A stretch of DNA of 64,000 nt from UBA8106 sp913052135 (GCA_913052135.1 CAJXDY010000006.1:10212-74211); one strand, 5' to 3'; counted from the stretch's first letter, positions 24,878 to 34,510 are shown. Numbers and translations are program-made. The notes: generated from the letters alone by a model not told the origin.

Positions 24878-25816
24878 ATGTCCGCTAGGATACTTGATGG
24901 TAAAGGGTTAGCCGCAACGATCTGTGATGAGCTTAGTCCACGGATCGATGATTTCCTGCGTTCTGGTGGTCGGCCGCCGCAGCTTGGCATCTTGTTAGTT
25001 GGTGACAATCCAGCTTCGGAAGTGTACGTGCGTAATAAGCGACGCATGGCTGAAGAACTCGGCTTGGCTGTCGACCTGGTGCACTTACCGGCAACCGCTT
25101 CATTGGATGACGCTAAGCGGACTATTAACCGTTTCAACGAGAGCGAATCTCACGATGGGATTCTCGTGCAGGTGCCAGTCCCCACGGTTTGGGGGAGTGG
25201 CGCAAGCAGGGAATTGTTTGAACAAATACATCCCGCCAAGGACGTTGACAGTTTTCATTCCATTAATGTGGGACGACTGATGCAGAACCGAGCGACTCTG
25301 ATGCCCTGCACTCCATCCGGAATCATCGAGTTACTTCTGAGATCCGAAATTGCTATCGAAGGACAGCACGCGGTGGTACTGGGGCGAAGTGAGATTGTTG
25401 GAAGACCACTTGCCATGATGCTGCTTCATCGCCATGCGACCGTGACGATTTGTCATTCCCGCACCCCTAACCTCGCTTCCATTGCGGCGACTGCCGATTT
25501 ACTCATAGTGGCTGTTGGACGTCCAGTGTTTGTAACACACGAGTTCGTAAAACCTGGAGCAACAGTCATAGACGTTGGTATAAACCGAATCACCGATCCT
25601 GATCTTGTATCAACTCTTATTGCAGCAGATTCTGTCAGGTCGAAAGCGTTTGAACGGCGAGGTTCGATGCTTGTTGGTGATGTTCATCCTGATGTTCAAA
25701 AGGTCGCGGGTGCCCTAACACCGGTACCTGGAGGTGTTGGACCACTTACTGTTGCGATGCTAATGGTGAATACTGTTGAGGCGGCAACCGCTCGATTGTT
25801 TTCGAAAACTTCCTGA
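24878..25816 (+). CDS. folD: Methylenetetrahydrofolate dehydrogenase/cyclohydrolase
   Basis: Bifunctional enzyme that interconverts 5,10-methylene-THF, methenyl-THF and 10-formyl-THF. Starting at ATG 24878 gives 312 residues beginning MSARILDGKGLAATI; the frame is open further upstream but that extension is not family-like. Catalytic Tyr and Lys lie in NPASEVYVRNKRRMAEELG, the folate-site motif is DGILVQVPVP, and the NADP loop is VVLGRSEIVGRPLAMML. The C-terminal PVPGGVGPLTVAMLM motif is present. It is convergent with coaE. Confidence 0.95.
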   Translation: MSARILDGKGLAATICDELSPRIDDFLRSGGRPPQLGILLVGDNPASEVYVRNKRRMAEELGLAVDLVHLPATASLDDAKRTINRFNESESHDGILVQVPVPTVWGSGASRELFEQIHPAKDVDSFHSINVGRLMQNRATLMPCTPSGIIELLLRSEIAIEGQHAVVLGRSEIVGRPLAMMLLHRHATVTICHSRTPNLASIAATADLLIVAVGRPVFVTHEFVKPGATVIDVGINRITDPDLVSTLIAADSVRSKAFERRGSMLVGDVHPDVQKVAGALTPVPGGVGPLTVAMLMVNTVEAATARLFSKTS

Positions 25817-25831
25817 CAGGCGTGTGAACTC

Positions 25832-26419
25832 TTATAGATTGCGAAAAATCTGCTCAACCTGTCTGTGGGTATCATCGATTGATTCATCCGTACGGATGAC
25901 CATGTCAGCACGTGCAATCTTCTGTTCCGTGGTCCACTGAGTGGCTATTCGTTGTTTAGCCTCCGACTCAGTGATGCTGTCGCGAGCTATCAATCGATCA
26001 AGTTGTATCTGAGGATCGCAGGAGACAACGAGGATACGTTTGAACTCCTTGTCGTGTCCGGTTTCAAACAATAGTGGTATGGCCGCGATCGCGGCACGTT
26101 CGCCATGTGTTTCGCATTCGAGCAGCCAGTCTTTAACGGTCGAGAACACGCAAGGATGGATAATGGACTCAAGATCTTTTCGTGCAGTCGGGTCGGCAAA
26201 CACTTTTTTTCCAAGAGTCGCACGGTTGATTTGACCGTCATCTCTCAAAATGTCCGTTCCGAAACGGGCCACGATTTGAGCGGAGGCTTCTGTTCCAGGC
26301 TGGACAGCTTGTCGGGCAAGAAGGTCAGCATCTATAGTTGCTAGACCTAGAGACGCGAAGTGGGTAAGAACGACACTTTTCCCTGTCGCGATGCCGCCAG
26401 TCAATCCAATTGTGAGCAT
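25832..26419 (-). CDS. coaE: Dephospho-CoA kinase
   Basis: Last step of coenzyme A synthesis, phosphorylating the ribose 3'-hydroxyl of dephospho-CoA. The 195-residue product begins MLTIGLTGGIATGKSVVL with the P-loop, followed by IDADLLARQAVQPG and a conserved PLLFETG segment near residue 115. Length is normal. It is the last gene of the minus-strand run serA-kdsB-pyrG-kdsA-kdsD-lapB-coaE, 33 bases after lapB. Confidence 0.95.
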   Translation of the reverse strand: MLTIGLTGGIATGKSVVLTHFASLGLATIDADLLARQAVQPGTEASAQIVARFGTDILRDDGQINRATLGKKVFADPTARKDLESIIHPCVFSTVKDWLLECETHGERAAIAAIPLLFETGHDKEFKRILVVSCDPQIQLDRLIARDSITESEAKQRIATQWTTEQKIARADMVIRTDESIDDTHRQVEQIFRNL

Positions 26420-26452
26420 AATTGAGTCCGAGACGTCGCTTTAGTCTGTAGT

Positions 26453-27676
26453 CTATTCACGAGGTTCAGTATCTTCTATCTCAGCTGGTGCAATAACCTC
26501 CTCCAAGAAAGTATTCCACTCGTGACAGTTCGGGCATTGCCAAAGTAGCTCTGTGCTTCGATATCGACATTTCCTGCAGATGTGCGGATCAAGGTAGAAG
26601 ATCGATTTCTTGGTCAGTTCCATATAACGCTTGACGAGATTCGATTGGAGTTGGAGCACTATTAAGCTGTTCCAAATAGTTTGATGTATCGAAAGCGAGT
26701 GAGGATTGTAGATGATCGCTTCAAAAAGTATCTCTAGAGCGTTTCCTGCATCTTTCTGTTCGAGCAAGTGTCGTCCCAAAGCTAGTCGTGCTCGCCAATC
26801 TTTTTTATTGGCGTTGATGAGCTTCTGACACAAGGTCTGGAATTTGTTTAATGACCCAAGTCGTGAATAGATGTCTCTTAGTCGGTCGAATACGAGATAC
26901 GCTCGATCTGGTGCGACATCGATAAGGCGCTCCCAGGTCTCAGCAGCACCTCCCACGTCACCCGATATCAGTTGGGCATCACCAAGATTCAAATAAGCGG
27001 GGATGGTTTGTTCGCTGAGTTCAATTGCTGTTTCGAAATAATGTTTAGCTTCCACGCCATTTTGTTGTTGTTGGGCAACTAATCCAAGTTCATTCTTGAG
27101 AAAAGCTAGAATAGATTTATTTTCGTGGGAATCAGAGTTGTGGAGTGCCATCGCTTTTTCACGGGCATTATGTGCTAACTCCCATTGATGTTGTTCCTCG
27201 TATAGTTTTTCTAGATTTAAAAGTGCGTACCGATTGTTCGAATCCAGTCGAAGCACCTCGTCGAAGGCCTCCCGGGACCTATCTAAAAATCCACCTCTCT
27301 TGAAGTCTAATCCTAGGCAAAGTAGCACGTAGGCGTGTTCAACCGTAGTTAAGTTGGGCCGTTGTAGTAGTTTTTGATGCATATGGATTGCACGGCCAAC
27401 CTGACCTTTTTCTCGATAAAGATTTCCGAGAATCATGTGAATTTCGATAGGCTCCATGTCGAGACTAATCGCTTTGTTGAGTTCCTCTATTGCTAGATCG
27501 GTCTGGTTGGAAACCATAAAGTTTAAACCGAGTATGTAGTGAGGAGATTGTTTTGCTCTCCTCCGATCAATCCAGCGACCTCCTCGGAGTTTGTAGCGCT
27601 CCCAGAACTTACCGATGGTAATTCCAGCCAATAAGGTAAATAGAATGACGAGCATAAACGTGGAGCCAGTAGCCAT
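26453..27676 (-). CDS. lapB: LapB-type TPR protein (LPS assembly regulator)
   Basis: Membrane-anchored TPR protein like E. coli LapB/YciM, which adjusts LPS synthesis by presenting LpxC for FtsH proteolysis. The 407-residue product has an N-terminal membrane helix (FMLVILFTLLAGITIG, about residues 7-22), then about nine TPR units, then a C-terminal rubredoxin-like zinc/iron site, CRKC ... CPNC, near residues 376-392. All three parts match LapB. Its place beside three Kdo genes supports a role in LPS control. Confidence 0.9.
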   Translation of the reverse strand: MATGSTFMLVILFTLLAGITIGKFWERYKLRGGRWIDRRRAKQSPHYILGLNFMVSNQTDLAIEELNKAISLDMEPIEIHMILGNLYREKGQVGRAIHMHQKLLQRPNLTTVEHAYVLLCLGLDFKRGGFLDRSREAFDEVLRLDSNNRYALLNLEKLYEEQHQWELAHNAREKAMALHNSDSHENKSILAFLKNELGLVAQQQQNGVEAKHYFETAIELSEQTIPAYLNLGDAQLISGDVGGAAETWERLIDVAPDRAYLVFDRLRDIYSRLGSLNKFQTLCQKLINANKKDWRARLALGRHLLEQKDAGNALEILFEAIIYNPHSLSIHQTIWNSLIVLQLQSNLVKRYMELTKKSIFYLDPHICRKCRYRSTELLWQCPNCHEWNTFLEEVIAPAEIEDTEPRE

Positions 27677-27699
27677 TAGTCGGTCGTCGTTTCAGAGTG

Positions 27700-28719
27700 C
27701 TAGAAGAGTTCCGTTCGCCAAAGGTCGTGTAGGTGTAGCACTCCCTTAATGGTGTTTTCGTCTTTCACTACAACAACGGACGTGATCTTGTGATCCTCCA
27801 TAACCTTAAGTGCCTGAACTACTAGCATGGTAGGTGGGATTGTGATCGGTTTCTTTGTCATAATGTCAGCGGCAATTTTCTCAAGGAAGGTTTGGCTGTC
27901 TCCCATATGTCGACGCAGGTCGCCGTCTGTTATCAGGCCAAGTAAGTGACGGTCATTATCTGCTACACAGGTCATCCCTAATCCCTTGCTTGACATTTCG
28001 TAAATCACATCGCGCATCGGCGTGTTATGTGTGACGCAAGGTAGCTGTTTAGCTGTGTGCATTAATTGGTCGGCTCTCATCAGGCGTTTGCCGAGCTTTC
28101 CGCCGGGATGCAGATTCGCGAAGTCTTCCTCGTGAAAGCCTTTCCGAACGAGTAGGGCCATTGCGAGGGCATCGCCTAACGCTAGGGCTGCGGTCGTGCT
28201 TGCCGTAGGGACTAAATTAAGAGGGCAGGCTTCCTCGCTTACATGGCATGAGAGGGTTACATCGGCAGCTTGACCGATGGGAGATTCGGGATAACCTGTG
28301 ATCGCAATTAATTTGGCGTCAAGTCGCCGGATCGCTTCGAGTATTCTAACGATTTCCTCTGTTTCGCCACTGTAAGACAAAGCGATTACGGCGTCATCGT
28401 CTTGAACAACACCTAGGTCGCCATGAATGGCTTCTGCTGGGTGTAGGAAAAATGCCGGTGTACCTGTGCTAGCAAGGGTAGCTGCAATTTTCTTGCAGAT
28501 AATGCCTGACTTTCCGACGCCAGTTACAATTACACGTCCACGACACGTGAATAGGCAGTCAACGGCTTCTCTGAACTGACCGTCAAGGCCTTCGATTAGG
28601 CCAAGAATGGCAGCTGCTTCTGTTTCCAGAACCTTACGCGCCAGCTCTTGTTCACCGTCAGCACCTTTGTTCGATAGGTTGGCTGCCACGCTTGATTCGT
28701 TGAGATTTTCTTTCTCCAC
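27700..28719 (-). CDS. kdsD: Arabinose-5-phosphate isomerase
   Basis: Converts ribulose-5-phosphate to arabinose-5-phosphate, the first step of Kdo synthesis. The 339-residue product has an N-terminal SIS domain (VIVTGVGKSGIICKKIAATLASTG at about residues 63-86, ALSYSGETEEI near 114) and two C-terminal CBS domains from about residue 215. The His in LHPGGKLGKRLM (about 203-214) belongs to the family's active site. Start is GTG. It is followed by lapB and preceded by kdsA in one strand run. Confidence 0.95.
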   Translation of the reverse strand: MEKENLNESSVAANLSNKGADGEQELARKVLETEAAAILGLIEGLDGQFREAVDCLFTCRGRVIVTGVGKSGIICKKIAATLASTGTPAFFLHPAEAIHGDLGVVQDDDAVIALSYSGETEEIVRILEAIRRLDAKLIAITGYPESPIGQAADVTLSCHVSEEACPLNLVPTASTTAALALGDALAMALLVRKGFHEEDFANLHPGGKLGKRLMRADQLMHTAKQLPCVTHNTPMRDVIYEMSSKGLGMTCVADNDRHLLGLITDGDLRRHMGDSQTFLEKIAADIMTKKPITIPPTMLVVQALKVMEDHKITSVVVVKDENTIKGVLHLHDLWRTELF

Positions 28720-28754
28720 AGATCATCGTCAGGCTGATTAATCTAGCCTGCTCC

Positions 28755-29588
28755 TTAGTCGTCTTCTCTCGATGCCACTGAGAGTCGTTTTAATCGAATC
28801 AATAACGATTCCAATTGGTCAAGTGGGCAAGCATTCTCACCGTCGCTTTTAGCTTGCTTCGGGGCATCGTGAACTTCTAGGAATACGCCGTCGACTCCAG
28901 CTGCCACGCCTGCAGATGCTAGGGACGTAATAAATTCAGCTTGCCCAGAAGAGGCTCCTTGCCCACCTCCTGGCAACTGCAAACTGTGGGTGATGTCGAA
29001 CACCACTGGATAGCCTAATTTTCGTAGCATCTGGAAACTACGCATATCCACCACAAGATTGTGATATCCGAAAGTTGTACCTCGCTCTGTCACGAAAACC
29101 TTATGATTTCCAGTGTGCACGACTTTTTCAATTGCATATCGCATATCATCTGGAGCCAGAAACTGACCCTTTTTGAGATTGATCGAACATCCAGTCCTTG
29201 CTGCAGCCGTTATCAGGTCAGTTTGACGTGAGAGAAATGCAGGAATTTGTATCACATCTACCACCTCAGACACGGGTTTCGCCTGTGTCGGCTCGTGGAT
29301 GTCGGTCAAAATCGGAACTCCCAAATCTTGCTTAATCGCGGCCAGTATGCGTAAACCTTCAGTTAGTCCAGGACCTCGATATGAATTCCCTGAAGTTCGA
29401 TTTGCCTTGTCAAAAGATGCTTTAAAGATAAACGGAATCTGTTGGCGTTCCGAAATGTCGTGAATCTGTCGCGCTATAGCTTTCGCGTGGTTCTCACTTT
29501 CGATGACACAGGGTCCGGCAATGAGTACCAGTTCATTACCGCCAAGACTGACCTCTCTATCAGGAACCCCAAGCTCAATCTTTTGCAC
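28755..29588 (-). CDS. kdsA: Kdo-8-phosphate synthase
   Basis: Condenses phosphoenolpyruvate with arabinose-5-phosphate. The 277-residue product shows LIAGPCVIESENHA, FKASFDKANRTSG, GVPILTDIHEP, QIPAFLSRQTDLI and the C-terminal DGVFLEVHDAPKQAKSDG. The Cys in AGPCVIE is common to the family; a metal-site Asn (KANRTS) rather than a Cys suggests the metal-independent class, which I did not test. Start is GTG at 29588, with TATAAT six bases upstream and no ribosome site. Confidence 0.95.
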   Translation of the reverse strand: MQKIELGVPDREVSLGGNELVLIAGPCVIESENHAKAIARQIHDISERQQIPFIFKASFDKANRTSGNSYRGPGLTEGLRILAAIKQDLGVPILTDIHEPTQAKPVSEVVDVIQIPAFLSRQTDLITAAARTGCSINLKKGQFLAPDDMRYAIEKVVHTGNHKVFVTERGTTFGYHNLVVDMRSFQMLRKLGYPVVFDITHSLQLPGGGQGASSGQAEFITSLASAGVAAGVDGVFLEVHDAPKQAKSDGENACPLDQLESLLIRLKRLSVASREDD

Positions 29589-29594
29589 CTAATT

Positions 29595-29600
29595 ATTATA
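29595..29600 (-). promoter_or_regulatory. Candidate -10 box, possible leaderless kdsA transcript
   Basis: TATAAT on the minus strand is followed by six bases and then the kdsA GTG. The geometry equals that at the GHMP kinase. The gap from pyrG to kdsA is 83 bases, enough for a separate promoter. The -35 region has no good match. Confidence 0.4.
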
Positions 29601-29671
29601 GACCGCTTAACCCTAGACTCATGTAGCAGGGTTAGTCAGCCTTCGCTCATAAGTGCAAAACAGTCCTAATT

Positions 29672-31342
29672 TCAGGAGGCTGTCGCACTTTTTGGGATGG
29701 ATGATGGTGCCGCGTCTAGCTTGTGCTTGTGAGATGCTTTTACGAAACGATCGAAGAGAGGATGCGGACGAAGTGGCTTCGAAGTAAATTCCGGGTGGAA
29801 CTGGACGGCAACGTACCAGGGATGGGAAGGCAATTCAAGAATTTCCACAAATTTTCCGTCTGGAGACCGCCCGGCGATGCGCAGTCCGTGTTCAGTCAGA
29901 ATTGGTTCGAATTCAGGATTGAATTCGTACCGATGCCGGTGACGTTCATGGATGACGTCGAGGCCGTAGGCTTTATGTGCAACGGAATCGGGTTCTAATT
30001 GACAGGCGAATGAACCAAGGCGCATCGTTCCACCAAAGTCTTCGACATCTACCAGATCTCGAAGTTTGTAAATAACCTTATGAGGTGCATCGGGCGAACA
30101 CTCAGTTGAATCTGCCTCATCTAAACCACACACTTCTCTGGCAAAGTCGACCGCGGCCCATTGAAAGCCATAACAGATACCGAAATATGGAATTTGTTGA
30201 TCTCGCGCAATACGGGCGGCAGCCATCATTCCTCGGCTTCCACGACTACCGAATCCTCCAGGTACAAGAATTCCATCTGCACCCTCTAGAGAACGTTCTC
30301 CATCAGAGGATTCAAGAGCCTCAGCTTCAATCCATTTGATGGAGATTTGCAGATAGTTGTTGAAACCGGCGTGATATAGCGCTTCATTCAAACTTTTGTA
30401 CGAGTCTTCATACCCGACGTACTTTCCGACTACGTGGATGACTAGGTTATCTTTTGGATTTCGAATTCGCTGAACGAGCTCTTCCCAAGGTTTCATGTTT
30501 GGCGATGTGCTGGGAAGCTGTAGATGTTTCAGAACGATTTTATCGAGTCCTTCTTCAGCAAGTACAAGCGGCACTTCGTAGATGTTCTCGACATCTCTAG
30601 CAGTGATCACAGATTCCTCGTCTACGTCGCAGAACAGTGCAATCTTTGCCTTGATATCTCGTGATAAGACTCGATCCGTTCGACACAATAAAATGTCTGG
30701 TTGGATCCCGATTGCCCGCAAATCCCGAACACTATGTTGGGTGGGTTTAGTCTTCAATTCACCAGCAGTTCCTATAAATGGAACCAAGGTTAGGTGGATA
30801 TATAAGGTGTTCTGCCGACCGATGTCTTGGCGTAATTGTCGGATTGCTTCTAGAAATGGTTGACTCTCAATATCACCAACGGTACCCCCAATCTCAACGA
30901 TTACTATGTCGGCATCTTTGGACACACCTATAACACTGCTTTTAATTTCGTTCGTGATGTGTGGGATGACCTGAACGGTGCCACCTAGGTAATCACCGCG
31001 ACGCTCTTTTTGAATGACTGATAAATAGATTTTTCCGGTTGTCCAATTATGGTCCTTGGTGGTTACAGTATTTGTAAAGCGCTCGTAATGGCCAAGATCT
31101 AGGTCTGTTTCGGCGCCGTCTGCGGTTACATACACCTCGCCATGCTGATAGGGACTCATGGTGCCTGGATCGACATTAATATATGGATCAAATTTCAGCA
31201 TCGTGACTTTGTAACCATGGCCCTCTAATAGTGATCCGATAGACGCTGCAGCCAATCCCTTGCCAAGTGACGAGACGACACCGCCAGTGATAAAAATGTA
31301 TTTTTTTGCACGATCATTAGTTTTCAGCATAGCTTGGCTCAT
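29672..31342 (-). CDS. pyrG: CTP synthase
   Basis: Makes CTP from UTP, ATP and glutamine; CTP is also the activator for Kdo. The 556-residue product has an N-terminal amidoligase domain beginning KYIFITGGVVSSLGKGLAAA (about residues 14-33) with DPYINVDPGTMSPYQHGEV, and a C-terminal class I glutaminase with the nucleophile in FGICYGFQW and a His in QFHPEFTSKP. The start lies four bases inside kdsB (overlap), so the two are translationally linked. The first 12 residues extend beyond the usual start. Confidence 0.97.
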   Translation of the reverse strand: MSQAMLKTNDRAKKYIFITGGVVSSLGKGLAAASIGSLLEGHGYKVTMLKFDPYINVDPGTMSPYQHGEVYVTADGAETDLDLGHYERFTNTVTTKDHNWTTGKIYLSVIQKERRGDYLGGTVQVIPHITNEIKSSVIGVSKDADIVIVEIGGTVGDIESQPFLEAIRQLRQDIGRQNTLYIHLTLVPFIGTAGELKTKPTQHSVRDLRAIGIQPDILLCRTDRVLSRDIKAKIALFCDVDEESVITARDVENIYEVPLVLAEEGLDKIVLKHLQLPSTSPNMKPWEELVQRIRNPKDNLVIHVVGKYVGYEDSYKSLNEALYHAGFNNYLQISIKWIEAEALESSDGERSLEGADGILVPGGFGSRGSRGMMAAARIARDQQIPYFGICYGFQWAAVDFAREVCGLDEADSTECSPDAPHKVIYKLRDLVDVEDFGGTMRLGSFACQLEPDSVAHKAYGLDVIHERHRHRYEFNPEFEPILTEHGLRIAGRSPDGKFVEILELPSHPWYVAVQFHPEFTSKPLRPHPLFDRFVKASHKHKLDAAPSSIPKSATAS

Positions 31343-32145
31343 AAGGGGTTCTCACCCGAGTCGTTGATGACACGGAGAACCTCTTCAACATCTTCCGGAG
31401 TATCAACGGCTACAGAATCGAAAGTGGTTTCTACAGTTCTGATGCGATATCCATGCTCTAAAGCGCGTAACTGTTCTAGCGATTCAGATTGTTCAAGTGG
31501 AGTTGGTGGTAGTTGCGTCAGTTCCAAAAGGGTGGTGCGTCTATATACGTAAAGACCGATATGCTTGTAAATGGTTTGAGACGGCGTCGTTCCATTGTGC
31601 TGCCCAACGGGGTTACGAGAAAAGTATAGCGCGTCACCATTGTGATCCGTTGCAACCTTAACCACGTTAGGATCGTGCAGTTCTTTCGTGTTGTTGATGT
31701 GGCGTCGAAGTGTCGAAATATTCACGCTTGAATCCGTTACAAATGGTGTCAGTGCTTGTTCGATCATTTCTGGTTCAATGAGCGGCTCATCTCCCTGGAT
31801 ATTAACGATAAGGTCGCACGTTAAGTGTTCGGCGACTTCGGCAAGACGGTCGGTTCCAGTTTTGTGAGTCGCACGTGTCATGCGAACTTCGCCGCCAAAT
31901 GTCTCGACAGTTTCACGAATTCGTTCATCATCTGTTGCTACCAGAATTCTATCGAGTGAAGGGGCCGCAGCAGCTCGTCTGTAGACGTGTTCAATCATGG
32001 GCCGTCCAGCGATGTCTATCAGTGGTTTTCCAGGAAATCTCGTAGAACCGTACCGAGAAGGAATGATTGCGATAATGGATATTGCTGAAGCCGGATGGGA
32101 TAGCGGATTCGTTCCTGTTTCAGGGTGCACGATGAATATTACCAT
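31339..32145 (-). CDS. kdsB: CMP-Kdo synthetase
   Basis: Activates Kdo with CTP. The 268-residue product has the cytidylyltransferase motif IIPSRYGSTRFPGKPL, followed by RILVATDDERI and IVNIQGDEPLIEPEMI. The catalytic core starts near residue 26; about 24 residues precede it, and no ATG lies between, so either the protein has an N-terminal extension or the start is a GTG at 32130. The 3' end overlaps pyrG by four bases. It follows serA after a 77-base gap. Confidence 0.92.
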   Translation of the reverse strand: MVIFIVHPETGTNPLSHPASAISIIAIIPSRYGSTRFPGKPLIDIAGRPMIEHVYRRAAAAPSLDRILVATDDERIRETVETFGGEVRMTRATHKTGTDRLAEVAEHLTCDLIVNIQGDEPLIEPEMIEQALTPFVTDSSVNISTLRRHINNTKELHDPNVVKVATDHNGDALYFSRNPVGQHNGTTPSQTIYKHIGLYVYRRTTLLELTQLPPTPLEQSESLEQLRALEHGYRIRTVETTFDSVAVDTPEDVEEVLRVINDSGENPL

Positions 32146-32222
32146 AAATGCACCCCGCTAGCGTTACATTGCTAATGTGGAACTGAATGATTGTTAGATT
32201 GGAATGATGTTCACTTTGCAGA

Positions 32223-33878
32223 TCATATTCGTACTAAGTCAGCACTTTTTATAGCCGGATTCGCTAATAGTGTCTTGATTACCGTACCATCAGGTTTTAG
32301 TTTTTCAGTGTGTGTTGATTCATCGATATTCACGACGGCGACGGCTCCTGTTGAATCACGACCGAGAGCGAATTGTGCAATATTTATGCCATGTTCTCCA
32401 AGGACCGCACCTATAGTACCAACGACACCTGGTTCGTCGAGATTACGGATTACTATGCTGGTTCCTTCGATGGACGCTTCAATTTCAACACCGTCGAGGA
32501 GCACAACCCGAGGACCACCCTGCTCGAAGAGGGCACCCTCAACCCATAACTGTCCAAGGGAAGTCTCAAGTCTCACGGCTAAAAGACTGGTGAAATCTCG
32601 AGGTCGGGTACTATGCGATTCAATTACCTCTACATTGCGGTCCCGAGCTAATGCGCGCGCATTAATTAATGAAACGGTTGTTGACAGCATTGTCTTGAAA
32701 AGTCCCATCAATACAGCACCGACAAGTAGCTCGTTTTTTCCCGTTGCCAATTCACCGTAATATCGGATACTCACGGTTTTAATGCGGCCTTTTGCTAGTT
32801 GTGCCACGAAAGCACCAATCTTTTGAGCCAAGTTGACGAACGGTTGTAAGCGCTGGGTCTCTTCAGGTGTAATTGCTGGAAAATTAACAGCATTACGGAT
32901 GATACCTAAGCGAAGGTAGTCTCTGACACTAGCGGCAGCCTCTACACCGACGAGCTCTTGGGCCTCTTCGGTAGAACCAGCAATATGTGGAGTAGCCACC
33001 ACCTCTGGTAATGTCGTGAGACGGGTTTCGGCTGGAGGTTCTTGAGAGAAAACATCAAGTCCGGCGCCACCGATGTGTCCTGATTCTATAGCATCAGCCA
33101 GCGCGGCCTCGTCAATTAGACTACCACGAGCAGTGTTGATTAATCGCAAACCAGGCTTGCATTTACTAAGTCGATCCGCATCAAACATGTTGAATGTGTC
33201 AACACTGGATGGCACGTGTAAACTCAAAAAATCTGACTGTGCGCATAACTCGTCGAGAGATACCAACTCCACGTTGAGATTTCTTGCTATCTCTTCAGAA
33301 ATATAGGGATCGTGGGCTAGGACCCTCATACCGAAGGCTTGTGCTCGAGACGTGACTTCCTGTCCAATTCGGCCTAGCCCGACAAGGCCCAAGGTTTTCC
33401 GCCAAAGCTCAGTTCCTAGCAGTTCTTGCTTTGTCCATGCGCCCCTCTTCATATCAGCGTCGGCTCGTGCTATGGATCGTCCCAGTGTCAATATTAAGGC
33501 GCAGGTGTGTTCTGCAACACTGATGCTGTTAGCGCCTGGTGAATTCAGTACGAGAATACCGAGTTCACTTGCTGTCTTGAGGTCGATGTTGTCGACCCCT
33601 GTGCCAGCCCGTGCAACGACTTTGAGATGGGGCGCTGAAGACAGCAGAGCGGAGTCTACTTGTGTGGCACTTCGAATTATCAGGCCTTCCGCATCTCTCA
33701 AGCTATTAACGAGTTCATCTTGAGACGATCCGGTGAACACTTCAACCTGCCATCCTTCTTGGTGTAACAAATCCGTAACCGAATTTGAGAGTCCATCGAC
33801 GATGACGATTTTTGGAGTTTGTCCGGCTTTGGTGGTGTCAGTCGGGATATTTCCGCCTACTTTTTCATCATTAGTCAT
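32223..33878 (-). CDS. serA: D-3-phosphoglycerate dehydrogenase
   Basis: First step of serine synthesis. The 551-residue product is the long form: an N-terminal substrate/NAD-binding pair of domains with the Rossmann loop GLVGLGRIGQEVTSRA (about residues 164-179), catalytic Arg/Glu/His region (LINTARGSLIDE, HIAGSTEEAQ), then an allosteric-substrate-binding domain and a C-terminal ACT domain starting near VIRNLDEPGVVGTIG (about residue 473). The 5' end overlaps the cytochrome c gene by eight bases. Confidence 0.95.
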   Translation of the reverse strand: MTNDEKVGGNIPTDTTKAGQTPKIVIVDGLSNSVTDLLHQEGWQVEVFTGSSQDELVNSLRDAEGLIIRSATQVDSALLSSAPHLKVVARAGTGVDNIDLKTASELGILVLNSPGANSISVAEHTCALILTLGRSIARADADMKRGAWTKQELLGTELWRKTLGLVGLGRIGQEVTSRAQAFGMRVLAHDPYISEEIARNLNVELVSLDELCAQSDFLSLHVPSSVDTFNMFDADRLSKCKPGLRLINTARGSLIDEAALADAIESGHIGGAGLDVFSQEPPAETRLTTLPEVVATPHIAGSTEEAQELVGVEAAASVRDYLRLGIIRNAVNFPAITPEETQRLQPFVNLAQKIGAFVAQLAKGRIKTVSIRYYGELATGKNELLVGAVLMGLFKTMLSTTVSLINARALARDRNVEVIESHSTRPRDFTSLLAVRLETSLGQLWVEGALFEQGGPRVVLLDGVEIEASIEGTSIVIRNLDEPGVVGTIGAVLGEHGINIAQFALGRDSTGAVAVVNIDESTHTEKLKPDGTVIKTLLANPAIKSADLVRI

Positions 33879-34305
33879 AATTTGGAGGTGAAGATTGCGT
33901 ACCTAGTGTCCGGATATAATTGACGAGGTTTTGTAATTCCGCTGCATCGAATTTACTGTCGTACCCTCGCATTCCTGTTCGCGTGCCGTTGCGGATAACG
34001 GTTATAAGATCTTCATCAGTTCCACCCATGCTCCAGACATCATCGGTTAGGTCAGATGGAGGTTCCCTGACGAGACCTGCAAGTGGACCATCACCGGAAC
34101 CGGATTCACCGTGGCAATCAGCGCACCATTCGATGTACGACCGTTTACCATCTTCTATCGACTCGTCAGTGCTTGATTCCGTTCTGTCGGGTGAGCTTTC
34201 TTGCAAGACCATTGTTTGCTTCATAGCAAACGTCTCTGTTCGAAGGACAGAGAGATACAGCGCTAGAGGTGCTACTAGAACTGAAAAAAATAACTTCTTT
34301 ATCAC
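33871..34305 (-). CDS. Small monoheme cytochrome c
   Basis: Secreted or membrane-anchored class I cytochrome c of 144 residues. The N-terminus is basic then hydrophobic (MIKKLFFSVLVAPLALYLSVL), with a signal peptide or anchor. The single heme site is CADCH near residue 59, and GMRGYDSKFDAAELQNLVNYIRTL supplies a Met ligand near residue 112. This pattern (CxxCHG, then GxxGxxxxF) resembles cytochromes that follow bc complexes. The start is GTG. It overlaps serA by eight bases, an unusual partner, with no visible link of function. Confidence 0.85.
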   Translation of the reverse strand: MIKKLFFSVLVAPLALYLSVLRTETFAMKQTMVLQESSPDRTESSTDESIEDGKRSYIEWCADCHGESGSGDGPLAGLVREPPSDLTDDVWSMGGTDEDLITVIRNGTRTGMRGYDSKFDAAELQNLVNYIRTLGTQSSPPNYD

Positions 34306-34393
34306 CTATTGAGGCCTTGGCTTCTTCGGAACCCTGAGAAAGGATTAACGGGTCGACGTAAATACATGGCCGTACACTCCGGAATGCTTACAG

Positions 34394-34399
34394 TATAAT
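34394..34399 (+). promoter_or_regulatory. Candidate -10 box upstream of icd
   Basis: Perfect TATAAT in the divergent gap. The -35 at the right distance is poor, and the leader to icd would be about 230 bases, so the assignment is weak. Confidence 0.3.
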
Positions 34400-34510
34400 G
34401 TGAGTTAAGAGTTGGTATCGACCTTTGCTCAATGCATCTCGTTCGCACCATAGTGGTGCAAACCGCAGGAACATCCCTTATTGAAGTGGTGATTGACCTT
34501 GGACGTTAGG

